From Thermoflavimicrobium daqui (GTDB lineage: Bacteria; Bacillota; Bacilli; Thermoactinomycetales; Thermoactinomycetaceae): a stretch of 64,000 nucleotides of DNA. A program made the position numbers and the translations under genes. Each line of letters begins with the position of its first letter. Positions within the stretch are counted from its first letter, which is position 1. The DNA lies in assembly GCF_003313465.1 (NCBI RefSeq), contig NZ_KZ845668.1, positions 62,001-126,000 on the forward strand, read 5' to 3'. Shown here in pieces: positions 52,682 through 62,579 of this stretch. Under the pieces are notes generated by a model. That model was not told the origin of the DNA. It worked only from the letters and a program-made list of their open reading frames with translations, and made no database searches.

Positions 52682-54430
52682 TTATTTGGTTACTATTTTT
52701 TTATATTGGAGCTCTTTTATACTCTTAAAGGGAAATGTTTGATATTGCTGATCTTTTGACTGACGAATGGGTAGATGGATATGGAACGTTGTCCCACGTC
52801 CTGGTGGGCTAGTAACATGAATTTGCCCGCCATGATCTGATATAATCCGTTGGCAAATAGATAATCCCATACCAGTTCCTTCTCCTTTAGTAGTAAAGAA
52901 GGGATCAAAAATCCGTTCATAATACTCTGGGCGAATCCCCATTCCGGTATCTTTCACACGGATCACTACACGGTCTCGCATCTCACGCCAATGAATCTCG
53001 ACCTTTCCTTTTTCCTCAAGAGATTCCAATCCATTTTGGACAAGGTTGATTAATACTTGTTTAATTTGTTCGGGATCTGCTTCAATCATGACTCTAGAGA
53101 TAGGGGGATATAGTTTTAATTCATGTCCCATTAGAAAAGCTCTAGGTTGGAGTAGACTAAATACATCATTCATCAATTGATCTAAGTCAAAACAAGAAAA
53201 TTTCGCTGGTCTTGATTCGCTTAAGTTTAAAAACTGTTTTAACAAATCATTAATTCGATCAATTTCAGGTAAAATAATCGACTCCCATTTTTTTACGGCA
53301 TCTGATTCAGCGGCTGAGATCTGTACAAATCCTCGAATTGATGTAAGTGGATTTCGAATTTCATGAGCAAGTCCTGCCGCTAGCTGTCCTACAGCAGATA
53401 ACTTCTCAAGGTGGCGTTGGCGCTCATCTTCTTTATAACGTAGTCGCTGCTGTTCAATAGATAACCGTTCTTCCGCTAGACGAATTAATTCAGCAGCTGA
53501 ATTAGCTTCATTAGGATAAGTAGCAATTCCTAGGCAATAACTAGGTAACCCTTGCTCTTCTTTTAAATCTCTCATCATTTGATCCATCACATCCAGACAT
53601 TTTCGCAGAGCTTGATGATCCCCCATCAAACCGATTGCAAATTGATCTCCATCATAGCGCGCTAACTGTACATGAGGCGGTAAACCTCTCTTTAATTGTC
53701 TAGCTAGTTTAATTAATAACTGATCTCCATAATCCATTCCGTGCTTCATATTTACCTGTTTAAAGTCCGTTAAATCCATACAGATTACATGATAAGACTG
53801 ATTTTGTCCACAACGTGTCAGTGTTCGAATCATCTGTTCTTGAAATCCACCTAGATTATATAATCCGGTTAAATAGTCACGCCGATATGTTTCTTCAATC
53901 TCAGCGTGATATTCATGTAAGCTTTGCTGCGCTTCCCTCATTTTATTTAGTAAATAGACATTTTTCTTCTTCGTCTTTTTTAATTGATCAAATGAACGCC
54001 GTACCTGTAAACTCATCCAACTAATCCAAATAAAGAGGAATGTTTCGCTAATGATCCGAGCAAGATAAAAATTGTGTACATAAGTTGTAATCTGCAATAA
54101 GTGAAAAGTAGCTGTATAAATACAAGTGATATAAGTAATCCTTTCGCGATTTGTTCGAACTAGTACATTTCCTAAAACGATTAAGTAGATGGCCATCATG
54201 GGAATCATGAGTGTAAGGAGATCAACAGTAACCAGTGCGAATAGTACAGATAAAACATAGCAGTAAGGTGGGAATTTATTTACTTTTGACTGTTTCATAA
54301 AAAGGAAACTAAGTAAAATAAATGTTGCTACACAGAGTACAAACCAATATAAGTAAGGATGATTGGAGAAAAAGCTTTTTACTGAATCATATAGAATTCG
54401 TGTTTCAAATGCTTTAAAATCATCTAACAC
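52682..54430 (-). CDS. Membrane histidine kinase with internal degenerate GGDEF domain
   Basis: About 582 residues. Hydrophobic N-terminal third with about five membrane segments (residues about 25-155), a coiled linker, a GGDEF-type domain at about 185-330 (RDYLTGLYNLGGFQEQM, MDLTDFKQVNMKHGMDYGDQLL, RYDGDQFAIGL), then a kinase core: LAAGLAHEIRNPLTSIRGF with the phosphorylated His, and an ATPase with NLVQNGLES, DTGMGIRPE, GTGMGLSI. The GGDEF signature reads DGDQF, so cyclase activity is doubtful. GTG start at 54430 after AGGAG. The kinase core resembles sporulation kinases that feed Spo0F (inference). No partner regulator is adjacent. Confidence 0.87.
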   Translation of the reverse strand: MLDDFKAFETRILYDSVKSFFSNHPYLYWFVLCVATFILLSFLFMKQSKVNKFPPYCYVLSVLFALVTVDLLTLMIPMMAIYLIVLGNVLVRTNRERITYITCIYTATFHLLQITTYVHNFYLARIISETFLFIWISWMSLQVRRSFDQLKKTKKKNVYLLNKMREAQQSLHEYHAEIEETYRRDYLTGLYNLGGFQEQMIRTLTRCGQNQSYHVICMDLTDFKQVNMKHGMDYGDQLLIKLARQLKRGLPPHVQLARYDGDQFAIGLMGDHQALRKCLDVMDQMMRDLKEEQGLPSYCLGIATYPNEANSAAELIRLAEERLSIEQQRLRYKEDERQRHLEKLSAVGQLAAGLAHEIRNPLTSIRGFVQISAAESDAVKKWESIILPEIDRINDLLKQFLNLSESRPAKFSCFDLDQLMNDVFSLLQPRAFLMGHELKLYPPISRVMIEADPEQIKQVLINLVQNGLESLEEKGKVEIHWREMRDRVVIRVKDTGMGIRPEYYERIFDPFFTTKGEGTGMGLSICQRIISDHGGQIHVTSPPGRGTTFHIHLPIRQSKDQQYQTFPFKSIKELQYKKIVTK

Positions 54431-54628
54431 TTGGATCCCCACTCCTAACTTTTAGCGACTCAATGCTTAATATTTGAAGAGTTGGTGAGGATGTTTATTA
54501 GTAAGTCCATTCCGTTACCTTTGCTCCATCAAAATTCACTTCTCTATTCGAACAAAATACGACAAAGGGATTTCAAATTCTTGCAACAATGGCAATTGTT
54601 CACAAAATGTTTCTAAAATAAAATGATA

Positions 54629-54662
54629 AAAGAGGGAGTCCTACTATGGGACTCCGCTCTTA
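54629..54662 (-). terminator. Terminator of the 199-aa gene
   Basis: On the minus strand AAGAG, GGAGTCC pair with GGACTCC, CTCTT, followed by TTATCATTTTATTTT. It lies 26 bases past the stop. Confidence 0.8.
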
Positions 54663-54687
54663 AGAAAACTTTTCAGTACTCGGAATA

Positions 54688-55287
54688 TTATCCCAAGTAA
54701 TTGACTAGATGACTAAATCCTTGTGCATTAGCTGGCTCTCTTTTTACTTCTGTTTCATCATGATGCTCTTGACTTTGAGTGGCCAGTTTATCCCAAGTTG
54801 GGTAAGATTCTTCCATCATCACATGATCACGCTTGAGTAGTGGAGTTACTTTTTGTTGTTCTTCAGCAAAATGTTGTGCATAGCCAGGCTCTACTCCTGT
54901 TCCAAAAGATGCTTGTCCGATGTGACGAGGTGGATACATAGGTTGATCATTAAGCAAAGTGTGAATCACCGTCTCCTTCAGAATATTTTTAATTTCTTCA
55001 CTACGATATCCACTTTCTAAGCTCTTAATCCACTGATAAACCGGTCCATCCTCTGGTGTAAAGGTGACATTTCTTTGTGTAGGTACATACTCACTTCTCA
55101 ATTGGATTTGTTCTTTGAGTGTCCGTGCATCGCAGATCGATTGAAGCGGGAAATAATTGTTTCTTAGATAAGATTGAATACAATACTTCACCAACATTGG
55201 GAATTGACCTTTCGGAAGAATTTCATACCAATAGCGTACTAACCGATCCTTTTTACCGAGATATACTCCAACTGTAATTGAAGACAT
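54688..55287 (-). CDS. Hypothetical protein (199 aa)
   Basis: Not recognised. The N-terminal half is MSSITVGVYLGKKDRLVRYWYEILPKGQFPMLVKYCIQSYL; around residues 85-110 comes VYQWIKSLESGYRSEEIKNILKETV, whose spacing recalls ribbon-helix-helix partition proteins of the ParR/StbB kind, a weak resemblance only. The C-terminal third is Gln/His-rich and probably disordered. AGAGGTG precedes the ATG. It is a single gene with its own terminator; a perfect Spo0A-box sequence lies about 90 bases upstream. Confidence 0.7.
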   Translation of the reverse strand: MSSITVGVYLGKKDRLVRYWYEILPKGQFPMLVKYCIQSYLRNNYFPLQSICDARTLKEQIQLRSEYVPTQRNVTFTPEDGPVYQWIKSLESGYRSEEIKNILKETVIHTLLNDQPMYPPRHIGQASFGTGVEPGYAQHFAEEQQKVTPLLKRDHVMMEESYPTWDKLATQSQEHHDETEVKREPANAQGFSHLVNYLG

Positions 55288-55377
55288 ATTTTACACCTCT
55301 TTTTTTATTGGAAAATTTTAAAATCCTTTAATTAATGTTAATGGTAGCAGTATACAATTAAATACGTCAACAGGAGG

Positions 55378-55387
55378 TTTTGTCGAA
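55378..55387 (+). promoter_or_regulatory. Perfect Spo0A-box sequence
   Basis: TTTTGTCGAA matches the 0A consensus at all ten positions. It is about 90 bases upstream of the 199-aa gene, in reverse orientation to it, and about 110 bases past the end of the ATP-grasp gene. Confidence 0.45.
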
Positions 55388-55499
55388 TAAGCTCGTATAT
55401 TTCCGAAAACGAAAAAAACATGCATAAAGCATGTTAGATTTATTTTTACCCAGTACAATCTATGCTAAAATTTATGGGGAATGGATAAATTTATTTTTA

Positions 55500-56255
55500 T
55501 CAAATAATCTTTTTGTGATTTTTTACAATCTGATTATACATAATCGGATTTACCAATTTACTAAACATTTTGAACCTAGGTCTTGTATTTACCTCAAATA
55601 TCCAAATATGATTTTGTTTGTCAATTCCTACATCAATTCCTAATTCTTTTAATCCGTTAAACCTATGGTTTAATATTTTAGCAACATTTTTTGAAAGATA
55701 ATACAGTTCATAAAAGAGTTCACTCATTTTTTTTTCATTATTTCTTGTTATATATCGCAAAACTCGTGACACTTCACATGGCCTAGAACCTTTACAATAG
55801 TTCGTAACGATCTGACCCGGAGAAGCTATTTTAGCCACCATTCCAGTTAGTTCCCACTTCTCATCCGGTTTTTGTAAGAAAATACGCAGATCGAAGGGTC
55901 TATCTTTTATGGTTGCCAAAGAAATTCCTTGTTGAATAATGTACCTTTTTAATGGTGATAATTTTCGATCAATAGCCTTAATCAATTGCTTTTTCCCTAC
56001 AACATATCGACAATGATATGGACTACAGTACTCATAGATTTCATCTTGAATTTGCCGAATACGAATAATCCCTTCCCCTCCACCTCCTTTATCTGGTTTG
56101 ATATAAACAGATGTATATTTCTCTAACATGGAGAGAAGTGTTTCTTGATGATACCATCCTGATTCTGGAATATAAGGTTTCACAGAGTCATGTTTTAGTA
56201 AAACCATGGTTTTCAATGCTTTACTGGCTATTTGTTGATACCTTCTAATTCGCAT
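55500..56255 (-). CDS. YheC/YheD-type ATP-grasp protein, spore-associated family
   Basis: About 251 residues. An ATP-grasp core is visible: VYIKPDKGGGGEGIIRI (nucleotide loop), RYIIQQGISLATIKDRPFDLRIFLQK, and LGIDVGIDKQNHIWIFEVNTRP with the metal-binding Glu and Asn. Bacillus YheC and YheD are coat-associated and transcribed in sporulation; the ligated substrates are unknown. It is shorter than YheD, mostly at the N-terminus. The ATG at 56255 has AAGGAGGAG seven bases upstream. The 354-base gap to walR (56256-56609) shows no gene. Confidence 0.85.
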   Translation of the reverse strand: MRIRRYQQIASKALKTMVLLKHDSVKPYIPESGWYHQETLLSMLEKYTSVYIKPDKGGGGEGIIRIRQIQDEIYEYCSPYHCRYVVGKKQLIKAIDRKLSPLKRYIIQQGISLATIKDRPFDLRIFLQKPDEKWELTGMVAKIASPGQIVTNYCKGSRPCEVSRVLRYITRNNEKKMSELFYELYYLSKNVAKILNHRFNGLKELGIDVGIDKQNHIWIFEVNTRPRFKMFSKLVNPIMYNQIVKNHKKII

Positions 56256-56609
56256 CTTCACTCCTCCTTACCTTCCATATCCTATTCATTTGTATTCAAG
56301 TTAGCTCTTCATACATTCTGCCCATTTTTTCACAATGACGAACTCAAAGATTTGCAATAAAGTAATGATAGTGAACTAAAAGCAGATGATAAAATAAAAA
56401 GTGGAATAACTAGAGAGCTTTCCTTTCAAAAAACGGTTAAATCATCAACCTGATCTTAGTTTTAAGCTGCTCAAATTTCAGACAAAAAGTTTAGCTCAGA
56501 CTCACAATCTGCTATTCTAAAGAGTACAAGCAAACAACAGGAATTATCACTTTGCCTTCATCGCAACTTCAAATCATATATAAAAACTATTTAGGGGGGT
56601 TTTAAGTCG

Positions 56610-57317
56610 ATGGGAGCACATATTTTAGTCGTGGAAGATGAGAAGCCAATTGCAGATATTATCAAGTTCAACTTAGAAAAAGAAGGATATACGGTTTCTT
56701 GCGTTCATAATGGAGATGAAGCGATTCAAACAGCTCTTTTAGATCCACCGGATCTAATTGTTTTAGATTTGATGTTACCAGGAGCAGATGGAATCGAAGT
56801 TTGTCGACAAATTCGACAACATCATCAGTTACCTATTATCATTCTTTCTGCAAAGGATTCCGAAGTAGATAAAGTTTTGGGGTTGGAAATTGGGGCTGAT
56901 GACTATGTAACCAAGCCCTTTAGCAATCGTGAATTACTTGCTCGGATTAAAGCCAACTTACGCCGTTCAAATAAAAGTCAGCCCTCTTCTTCAGGAGAAA
57001 AGGAGAGTAATCTGTTTATTATCGGAGATCTAACGATTGACCCGCATAGTTTTGTAGTCCAAAAAAGAAATAAAGCGATTGATTTAACTCATCGCGAATT
57101 TGAACTATTATTGTATCTTAGCAAACATATTAACCAAGTTGTTACTCGTGAACATCTATTACAATCAGTATGGGGATATGACTATTTTGGAGATGTTCGA
57201 ACAGTAGATGTAACCATTCATCGATTGCGTGAAAAAATCGAAGATGATCCTAGCGCACCAAAATATATTATCACACGTCGTGGAATTGGCTACACGATGC
57301 GAGATCCTAATGCATAA
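56610..57317 (+). CDS. walR: Response regulator WalR
   Basis: Essential OmpR-type regulator of cell-wall metabolism, 235 residues. The receiver is intact: [37 protein letters not shown] with the phosphorylated Asp, and ADDYVTKPF with Lys. The winged helix includes [15 protein letters not shown] and [19 protein letters not shown] ... [15 protein letters not shown] precedes the ATG. First gene of the walRK-yycH-yycI-walJ operon. This intact receiver contrasts with the degenerate one at 10.9 kb. Confidence 0.97.
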   Translation: MGAHILVVEDEKPIADIIKFNLEKEGYTVSCVHNGDEAIQTALLDPPDLIVLDLMLPGADGIEVCRQIRQHHQLPIIILSAKDSEVDKVLGLEIGADDYVTKPFSNRELLARIKANLRRSNKSQPSSSGEKESNLFIIGDLTIDPHSFVVQKRNKAIDLTHREFELLLYLSKHINQVVTREHLLQSVWGYDYFGDVRTVDVTIHRLREKIEDDPSAPKYIITRRGIGYTMRDPNA

Positions 57318-57328
57318 GCGGTGATAGA

Positions 57329-59143
57329 ATGAAAAATTGGACTCATTATGTAAGCCGGCTACAATGGAAACTTGTAGTCATCTTTCTTCTATTATTTGTC
57401 GCATCGGTTCAACTAATCGGTGTCTACATCATCCGAACACTCGAACAGCAGTATATCACCGATTTTCTAATCGATCTAAAAACACAGGCACAGATGACCG
57501 AGATTCCCTTAAAAACAGTGCTAGAAAACCAGCATACTCAAAATACAACGGAACAAAACAATGAAATTCATAATCTTCTTCGTAAACTTCGCATTGATCG
57601 TGATATGCAAGTTCAAGTGCTAAACGAAAATGGAATTGTCTTAAGTACAACATCTCCTGATAAAGAAGAGATTATAGGAAGAAAAAATGAATACTTCATC
57701 CGCTCTGAAAATCAAACCACTTCCAAAATTCGACGTGATCCAATCAAAGGTATCGATTATCAAATATATATACGGCCTATCAAAAATAATAATGGAGATC
57801 TAATAGGTAGTATCTATATTGAAGCTTCTTTACAGCCTGTTTATGAAAAAATCTCTTCCTTTACAAAAAAGCTGATTCTTATCGGTGGTATCACTTTGGT
57901 TTCATCCGCTTTTTTAATCATCCTTTTAGCACGTACCATTACTTCACCTTTGGAGGAAATTACGAAAAAAACAACCGAAATGGCAACAGGTAACTTTGCA
58001 ACCAAAGTGAAGGTTTATAGTAAAGACGAAATCGGGATACTTGCTACCGCATTTAATAATTTATCCTCCGATTTACAAAAGGCCCTGAGCCAAAAGGAAG
58101 AGGAAAAAGAGAAATTGGAATCTGTCTTAGCAAATATGAGTGATGGCGTGTTAGCAACTGATCGAAATGGATATATTATCGTCAAAAATCTCTGGGCTGA
58201 GAAAATCTTAAATCGCTCTGTTCATATTGGCGATTCATTGGAAAACGTATTAGCTTTATCTAACCCAATTTCTCTACCACTGGAAAGTAAGCGTCAAACT
58301 TTTCTGGAGCTTAATAGCGAAGATCTCGAGGAACAAACCATTGTCAAAATTACTTTTACCCCCATTAAGCCACAAGGGCAAACAGAAATGGTAGGCTTGA
58401 TCGCTATCTTACAAGATGTCACCGAAGAAGAGAAGTTAGATCGTCAACGAAAAGACTTTGTTGCGAATGTTTCCCATGAACTACGCACTCCACTTACCAC
58501 CATTAAAAGTTATTTGGAGGCACTTGAAGATGGAGCTATTGGGGAGCCAGAGCTCGCAATGCGTTTTTTAAAGGTTACACGTCAAGAAGCTGATCGAATG
58601 ACTCGACTTATCCATGATTTATTACAGCTTTCTCGTTTAGATGCAAAGCAAGCTCGTTTCAATAAAAAGGCCATTAATTTAACTAATATGCTCGAAGATG
58701 TTGTGGATCGCTTTTCATTTCAGTGCAAACAGAAAAACATCCAAATCTCTTTACACGCGGGGAGATATTTACCCCATGTCTATGCAGACCGTGATAAAAT
58801 AGATCAAGTATTAGATAACCTAGTATCCAATGCTGTGAAGTATACACCTGACGGTGGAAAGATTTCGGTCTATGCCAAACACCGCGCTAACGGCATGATT
58901 GAAGTGGCCATTCAAGATACAGGCATCGGTATTCCAAAAAAAGATCTAGGGCGCATTTTTGAACGCTTTTACCGTGTAGATAAAGCACGTTCACGTAATA
59001 TGGGGGGAACTGGATTGGGACTAGCTATCGCACAAGAAATCGTTCGTGCTCATGATGGAGAGATATGGATTGAAAGTGAATACCAAAATGGAACGACGAT
59101 CTCCTTTACATTACCCCCTTGTGAACCGGAGGTTATTGGATGA
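57329..59143 (+). CDS. walK: Sensor histidine kinase WalK
   Basis: 604-residue membrane kinase paired with WalR. Membrane segments at about 13-35 and 180-203 flank an extracellular PAS-like domain, followed by HAMP (ARTITSPLEEITKKTTEMATGNF), a cytoplasmic PAS (VLANMSDGVLATDRNGYII), the dimerisation helix FVANVSHELRTPLTTIKSYLEAL with the phosphorylated His, and an ATPase with DNLVSNAVKYTPDGG, DTGIGIPKKDLGRIFERFYRVD and GGTGLGLAI. It starts 11 bases after walR and overlaps yycH by four. Confidence 0.97.
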   Translation: MKNWTHYVSRLQWKLVVIFLLLFVASVQLIGVYIIRTLEQQYITDFLIDLKTQAQMTEIPLKTVLENQHTQNTTEQNNEIHNLLRKLRIDRDMQVQVLNENGIVLSTTSPDKEEIIGRKNEYFIRSENQTTSKIRRDPIKGIDYQIYIRPIKNNNGDLIGSIYIEASLQPVYEKISSFTKKLILIGGITLVSSAFLIILLARTITSPLEEITKKTTEMATGNFATKVKVYSKDEIGILATAFNNLSSDLQKALSQKEEEKEKLESVLANMSDGVLATDRNGYIIVKNLWAEKILNRSVHIGDSLENVLALSNPISLPLESKRQTFLELNSEDLEEQTIVKITFTPIKPQGQTEMVGLIAILQDVTEEEKLDRQRKDFVANVSHELRTPLTTIKSYLEALEDGAIGEPELAMRFLKVTRQEADRMTRLIHDLLQLSRLDAKQARFNKKAINLTNMLEDVVDRFSFQCKQKNIQISLHAGRYLPHVYADRDKIDQVLDNLVSNAVKYTPDGGKISVYAKHRANGMIEVAIQDTGIGIPKKDLGRIFERFYRVDKARSRNMGGTGLGLAIAQEIVRAHDGEIWIESEYQNGTTISFTLPPCEPEVIG

Positions 59144-60534
59144 ATGGAAGATGGATAGAAAATATCAAGACGGGTAGTCTTGTTGTTCTTGTTTTGCTTA
59201 GCTTTATTTTAACCGGAAGCTTATGGTACATGACACCATCCTATGAGGAAAAAAAACCTAACTATCAGATACTCCACTATATCGGAGAAAAAAAATATAA
59301 TCAGAAACAGACATATCAGCTAACAGCCCCTCCTTTTTTATTACTTCATCAAGGTGGGAATCATTTTCAACTAACGATGAATCACACAGACTATGATAGC
59401 TGGCTTAAAATCTTATCCGAAGGCAAAACGAGTAATTATGAAAACAAAACTCCTACAGCGAGTGACTGGAATTATCTCTTTAAACAGTCAAACGGTATTG
59501 AGCTTCATTTTTTTCGAGACCTATCCTTGGATTTGCTTGCTTCTTTTCTCCATATCGATACACAAGAACAGATCGTTCTGGAGAATTTGGGTAAAGTGAG
59601 TCGTATTTGGTTATTTCCTGATTCTCAAAAGAAACTAGTCAATATTTGGTTTATCTCAGATAGTAGATCAGAAGTTGTCCAAGCTAATACAGATATTTCT
59701 GTTCTTCAATTTGAAAAGCAGTTTAAGCAGTCAGATCTTGCTGGTCTCGACACCTTTGAGCCCATACCTGTTAATAAAAAAGCCCCCTGGGAGGCAGCCA
59801 ATGATAAAGTCCCATTTTCACGGGTAATCTATCTACCAAACGAACCATTACCAGTCAAAAGATATATTTATAAACCTACCTCGATTCATATTAACGATAT
59901 GAAGCAGTTTTTATTTCCGGTAGATATTATTACTCCAGATGAGCTAACAACTGGGCAATTCATTTATGCTTATGAAGGACGTACTTTAACTTATTACCCC
60001 AAACAAGAAAAGATGATCTATAACGGTCCTATGCCTGAGAGAGCAGATTTAGAGAGTGACATACTCAAAGATATTGATCAAGTAAATAAATTTATGTCAA
60101 GTCATCAAGGTTGGACAGGCCACTATCTGTTAGACACGTTTAATGACCAAGAAGCTACCAACTTCTATACATTTCGGCTTATACACCATGGCTATCCTGT
60201 TTACTGGCAAACAGAAAGCCCTCAAACTAAGCCTCAACAATATTTGGATACCATACAATTTCAAATCGAAAAGCGAGAAAATAAATATCAACGCTATATG
60301 CAATTTCTCCCTGATCAGCCAACTAGTACGAAAGACCAAACTTTACCCAATAGCAAAAGTTTGCTTACTGCCTTAACGGATAGGAAAATCGATTTGGATA
60401 AGATTAACCGAATTTATCCAGGATATCGAGCAAATGGGGTGACAGTAAGTGCAAAAGAAAAGCAAGTCGTACTCGAGCCAGTGTGGATCGTATCCATGTT
60501 AGATGGTAAACAGCACTTTATCGCTTCTCCATAA
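59140..60534 (+). CDS. yycH: WalK regulator YycH
   Basis: 464-residue single-pass protein: a short cytoplasmic tail, a membrane helix at about 13-32 (SLVVLVLLSFILTGSLWYM) and a large outside domain. In B. subtilis YycH and YycI bind WalK through their membrane helices and hold it down. Sequence conservation is low, and the call rests on position, size and topology. The start ATG overlaps the walK stop (ATGA), so translation is coupled. Confidence 0.9.
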   Translation: MNGRWIENIKTGSLVVLVLLSFILTGSLWYMTPSYEEKKPNYQILHYIGEKKYNQKQTYQLTAPPFLLLHQGGNHFQLTMNHTDYDSWLKILSEGKTSNYENKTPTASDWNYLFKQSNGIELHFFRDLSLDLLASFLHIDTQEQIVLENLGKVSRIWLFPDSQKKLVNIWFISDSRSEVVQANTDISVLQFEKQFKQSDLAGLDTFEPIPVNKKAPWEAANDKVPFSRVIYLPNEPLPVKRYIYKPTSIHINDMKQFLFPVDIITPDELTTGQFIYAYEGRTLTYYPKQEKMIYNGPMPERADLESDILKDIDQVNKFMSSHQGWTGHYLLDTFNDQEATNFYTFRLIHHGYPVYWQTESPQTKPQQYLDTIQFQIEKRENKYQRYMQFLPDQPTSTKDQTLPNSKSLLTALTDRKIDLDKINRIYPGYRANGVTVSAKEKQVVLEPVWIVSMLDGKQHFIASP

Positions 60535-60552
60535 TACGGGGAGGGTGAAAAA

Positions 60553-61290
60553 ATGGATTGGCATCGTGCAAAAACAATCTTAATTATCGCTTTTATTTTT
60601 TTAGATCTATTTCTGGGTTTTCAGCTATATACCACCATGCAAGCTAAATCTCAGTATATGAATAAAAATGAACAAATGCCAGAGCAAGCTTTTCAAACTC
60701 AGCTAAGGCAAAAACAGATCAAACTAGGTAAACCCTTACCCTCTGATCCAGCGCAAATTAACGTTTTTAAAGCAAAAGTATCCAATCTACCAAGTTGGCA
60801 AAAAGGGGAACGCGGAAGCTATGTTAAAACATATTCTAAGCCCATTTATGTCAAAGACGAGAGCAGCTTAAATAAGCTGCTCAGTACAATCGTTCCCCAT
60901 TTTAGTGATTATCGTTACTCGAAAAGTGATTCAAAACCAAATGAGCGCGTCTATCTGCAAACAAAAGAAGATCTTCAGATTTTTAACGGACGTCTTGTCG
61001 TTCAACTCGAGAAAAATAAGCTAAAAGCTATTGAGTTATCCCATTATACCTTCACGCAATCTTTGGATGAGTTGCCCATCAATTCTGCGCAATCATCGTT
61101 GCTCTCTCTAATTGAAAGTGAAAAAATATCTAAGAAGATCATTCATGAAGTTTCACTGGGTTACTGGGCATACCCTACAGCTGAAGAGGAAACGATTTTA
61201 CCTGTTTGGCGGATTTATATTGGTGACACTTATTATCTTGTACCTGCTAACAAAGCCTCAAGTCAAAACATAGAGAAAATAAAAAAATAA
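60553..61290 (+). CDS. yycI: WalK regulator YycI
   Basis: 245-residue single-pass protein beginning MDWHRAKTILIIAFIFLDLFLGFQLY, the typical YycI N-terminus (DW..AKTI, then the membrane helix). The outside domain is related in fold to YycH, and both together restrain WalK. GGGGAGGGTGA precedes the ATG, 18 bases after yycH. Confidence 0.93.
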   Translation: MDWHRAKTILIIAFIFLDLFLGFQLYTTMQAKSQYMNKNEQMPEQAFQTQLRQKQIKLGKPLPSDPAQINVFKAKVSNLPSWQKGERGSYVKTYSKPIYVKDESSLNKLLSTIVPHFSDYRYSKSDSKPNERVYLQTKEDLQIFNGRLVVQLEKNKLKAIELSHYTFTQSLDELPINSAQSSLLSLIESEKISKKIIHEVSLGYWAYPTAEEETILPVWRIYIGDTYYLVPANKASSQNIEKIKK

Positions 61291-61311
61291 GGATAGAAGG
61301 AAAGAGGTTAG

Positions 61312-62124
61312 ATGAAATTTAGTGTTCTCGCAAGTGGAAGCTCTGGAAACTCAATTTATATTGAATCGAACCGAATACGCATTTTGATTGATGCAGGGAT
61401 TAGTGGAAAACAAATGGAGCAGCGTTTGAAACAGATTGGAGTGGATCTTTCCACTCTATCTGCAATTTTTGTCACACATGAGCATATTGATCATGTAAAG
61501 GGGTTAGGTGTACTAGCAAGACGTTATCAAATCCCTGTATATATGAACGAAGCAACTTGGTCACAGCTTCCAAGCAGTGTTGGTGAAATACCCATCTCTT
61601 TACAAAATATCGTAGCGAGTAGCAGTATGATCGATCTGGAGGATATACATATTGAATCCATTCCTATTTCGCATGATGCTGTAGAGCCTGTTGGATATCA
61701 CATCTATACCGAGGATGAGTCGATAGCCGTGGTTACAGATCTAGGTTATGTCAATCAGCACATTATTAAAAAAGTATCTGGAGCAGATACATTGATTTGG
61801 GAAAGCAATCATGATGTAGAAATGTTAAGAGTAGGGTCATATCCTTGGAATATCAAACGAAGAATCCTTGGTGATATGGGGCATCTCTCTAATGAAGACT
61901 CTGGTACTGCTCTGGTAGACATTCTTCATGGAAAAGGAGAACAGGTTTATCTTGCTCATCTTAGTAAAGACAATAATCTAGCAGAGCTCGCTCATCTCAC
62001 TGTCAAAGATATTTTAGAAGATGCAGGTTTAGACGTAGGAAAAGAAGTATATTTAAAGGAGACCTATGCTGATCGCCCTACTCCTTTACAAGCTGTAAAA
62101 AGAAACGCACTGATTAAAGCTTAA
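61312..62124 (+). CDS. walJ: MBL-fold exonuclease YycJ/WalJ
   Basis: 270-residue metallo-beta-lactamase-fold protein. The metal motif is FVTHEHIDHVKGLGVLARRY, with SVLASGSSGNSIYIE before it and AVVTDLGYV, WESNHDVEML and HLSNEDSG after, as in YycJ. Relatives act as 5'-3' exonucleases and influence cell division and mismatch repair in Bacillus. Last gene of the wal operon, ending at a large stem-loop. Confidence 0.94.
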   Translation: MKFSVLASGSSGNSIYIESNRIRILIDAGISGKQMEQRLKQIGVDLSTLSAIFVTHEHIDHVKGLGVLARRYQIPVYMNEATWSQLPSSVGEIPISLQNIVASSSMIDLEDIHIESIPISHDAVEPVGYHIYTEDESIAVVTDLGYVNQHIIKKVSGADTLIWESNHDVEMLRVGSYPWNIKRRILGDMGHLSNEDSGTALVDILHGKGEQVYLAHLSKDNNLAELAHLTVKDILEDAGLDVGKEVYLKETYADRPTPLQAVKRNALIKA

Positions 62125-62141
62125 TAGTCCTTTTAATCAAC

Positions 62142-62219
62142 AAGAATGTAAGCCAATGATTCTCATGTTAAATATCTGCGCTCTTTTAATAGAGTAGGTA
62201 GATATGGCTGCATTCTTTT
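62142..62219 (+). terminator. Terminator of the wal operon
   Basis: AGAATG-TA-AGCC pairs with GGCT-GCATTCT; an inner stem uses ATATCT, CTCT with AGAG, AGATAT; TTTTTC follows. It starts about 20 bases past the walJ stop. Confidence 0.75.
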
Positions 62220-62268
62220 TCATTTTAAGGCTAATCCTTCTTCATGTAATCGATGTTGCTTGAAGAAC

Positions 62269-62343
62269 AGCATGTTGCATCATTCGATTGAAAATCCAGA
62301 ACATACTTAGAGGAAATCGCGAATCATTTTTGTGTAGGATCAA
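62269..62343 (-). repeat. Dispersed intergenic repeat, copy C
   Basis: On the minus strand GTTGATCCTACAC, AAAAATGATTCGCGATTTCC and, 52 bases after CCTACAC, TGCAACATGCT. It is the best-conserved copy at both ends. It lies in the 577-base gap between walJ and htrC, together with a hairpin TTAGAGG/CCTCTAA at about 62397-62414; no gene is seen there. Confidence 0.5.
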
Positions 62344-62579
62344 CTTTTGGCCAAACCTTTAGCGGGATTGAGCGGGGAAACGATGAACGGATGGATTAGA
62401 GGGCAACCTCTAAGAAGCAAATATAAAAGAAAGACATCATAAAGAAACTGGATCTAAGACTTTAGGAAAAAGAGGCAAATGTCACGTTTTTATGAAACAG
62501 CTTCCTAATTTTTCATAGTGATGATCGTCTTTAGTATAATATTCATAAATATATCAAATACTGTAGCCGATAAACCTCA

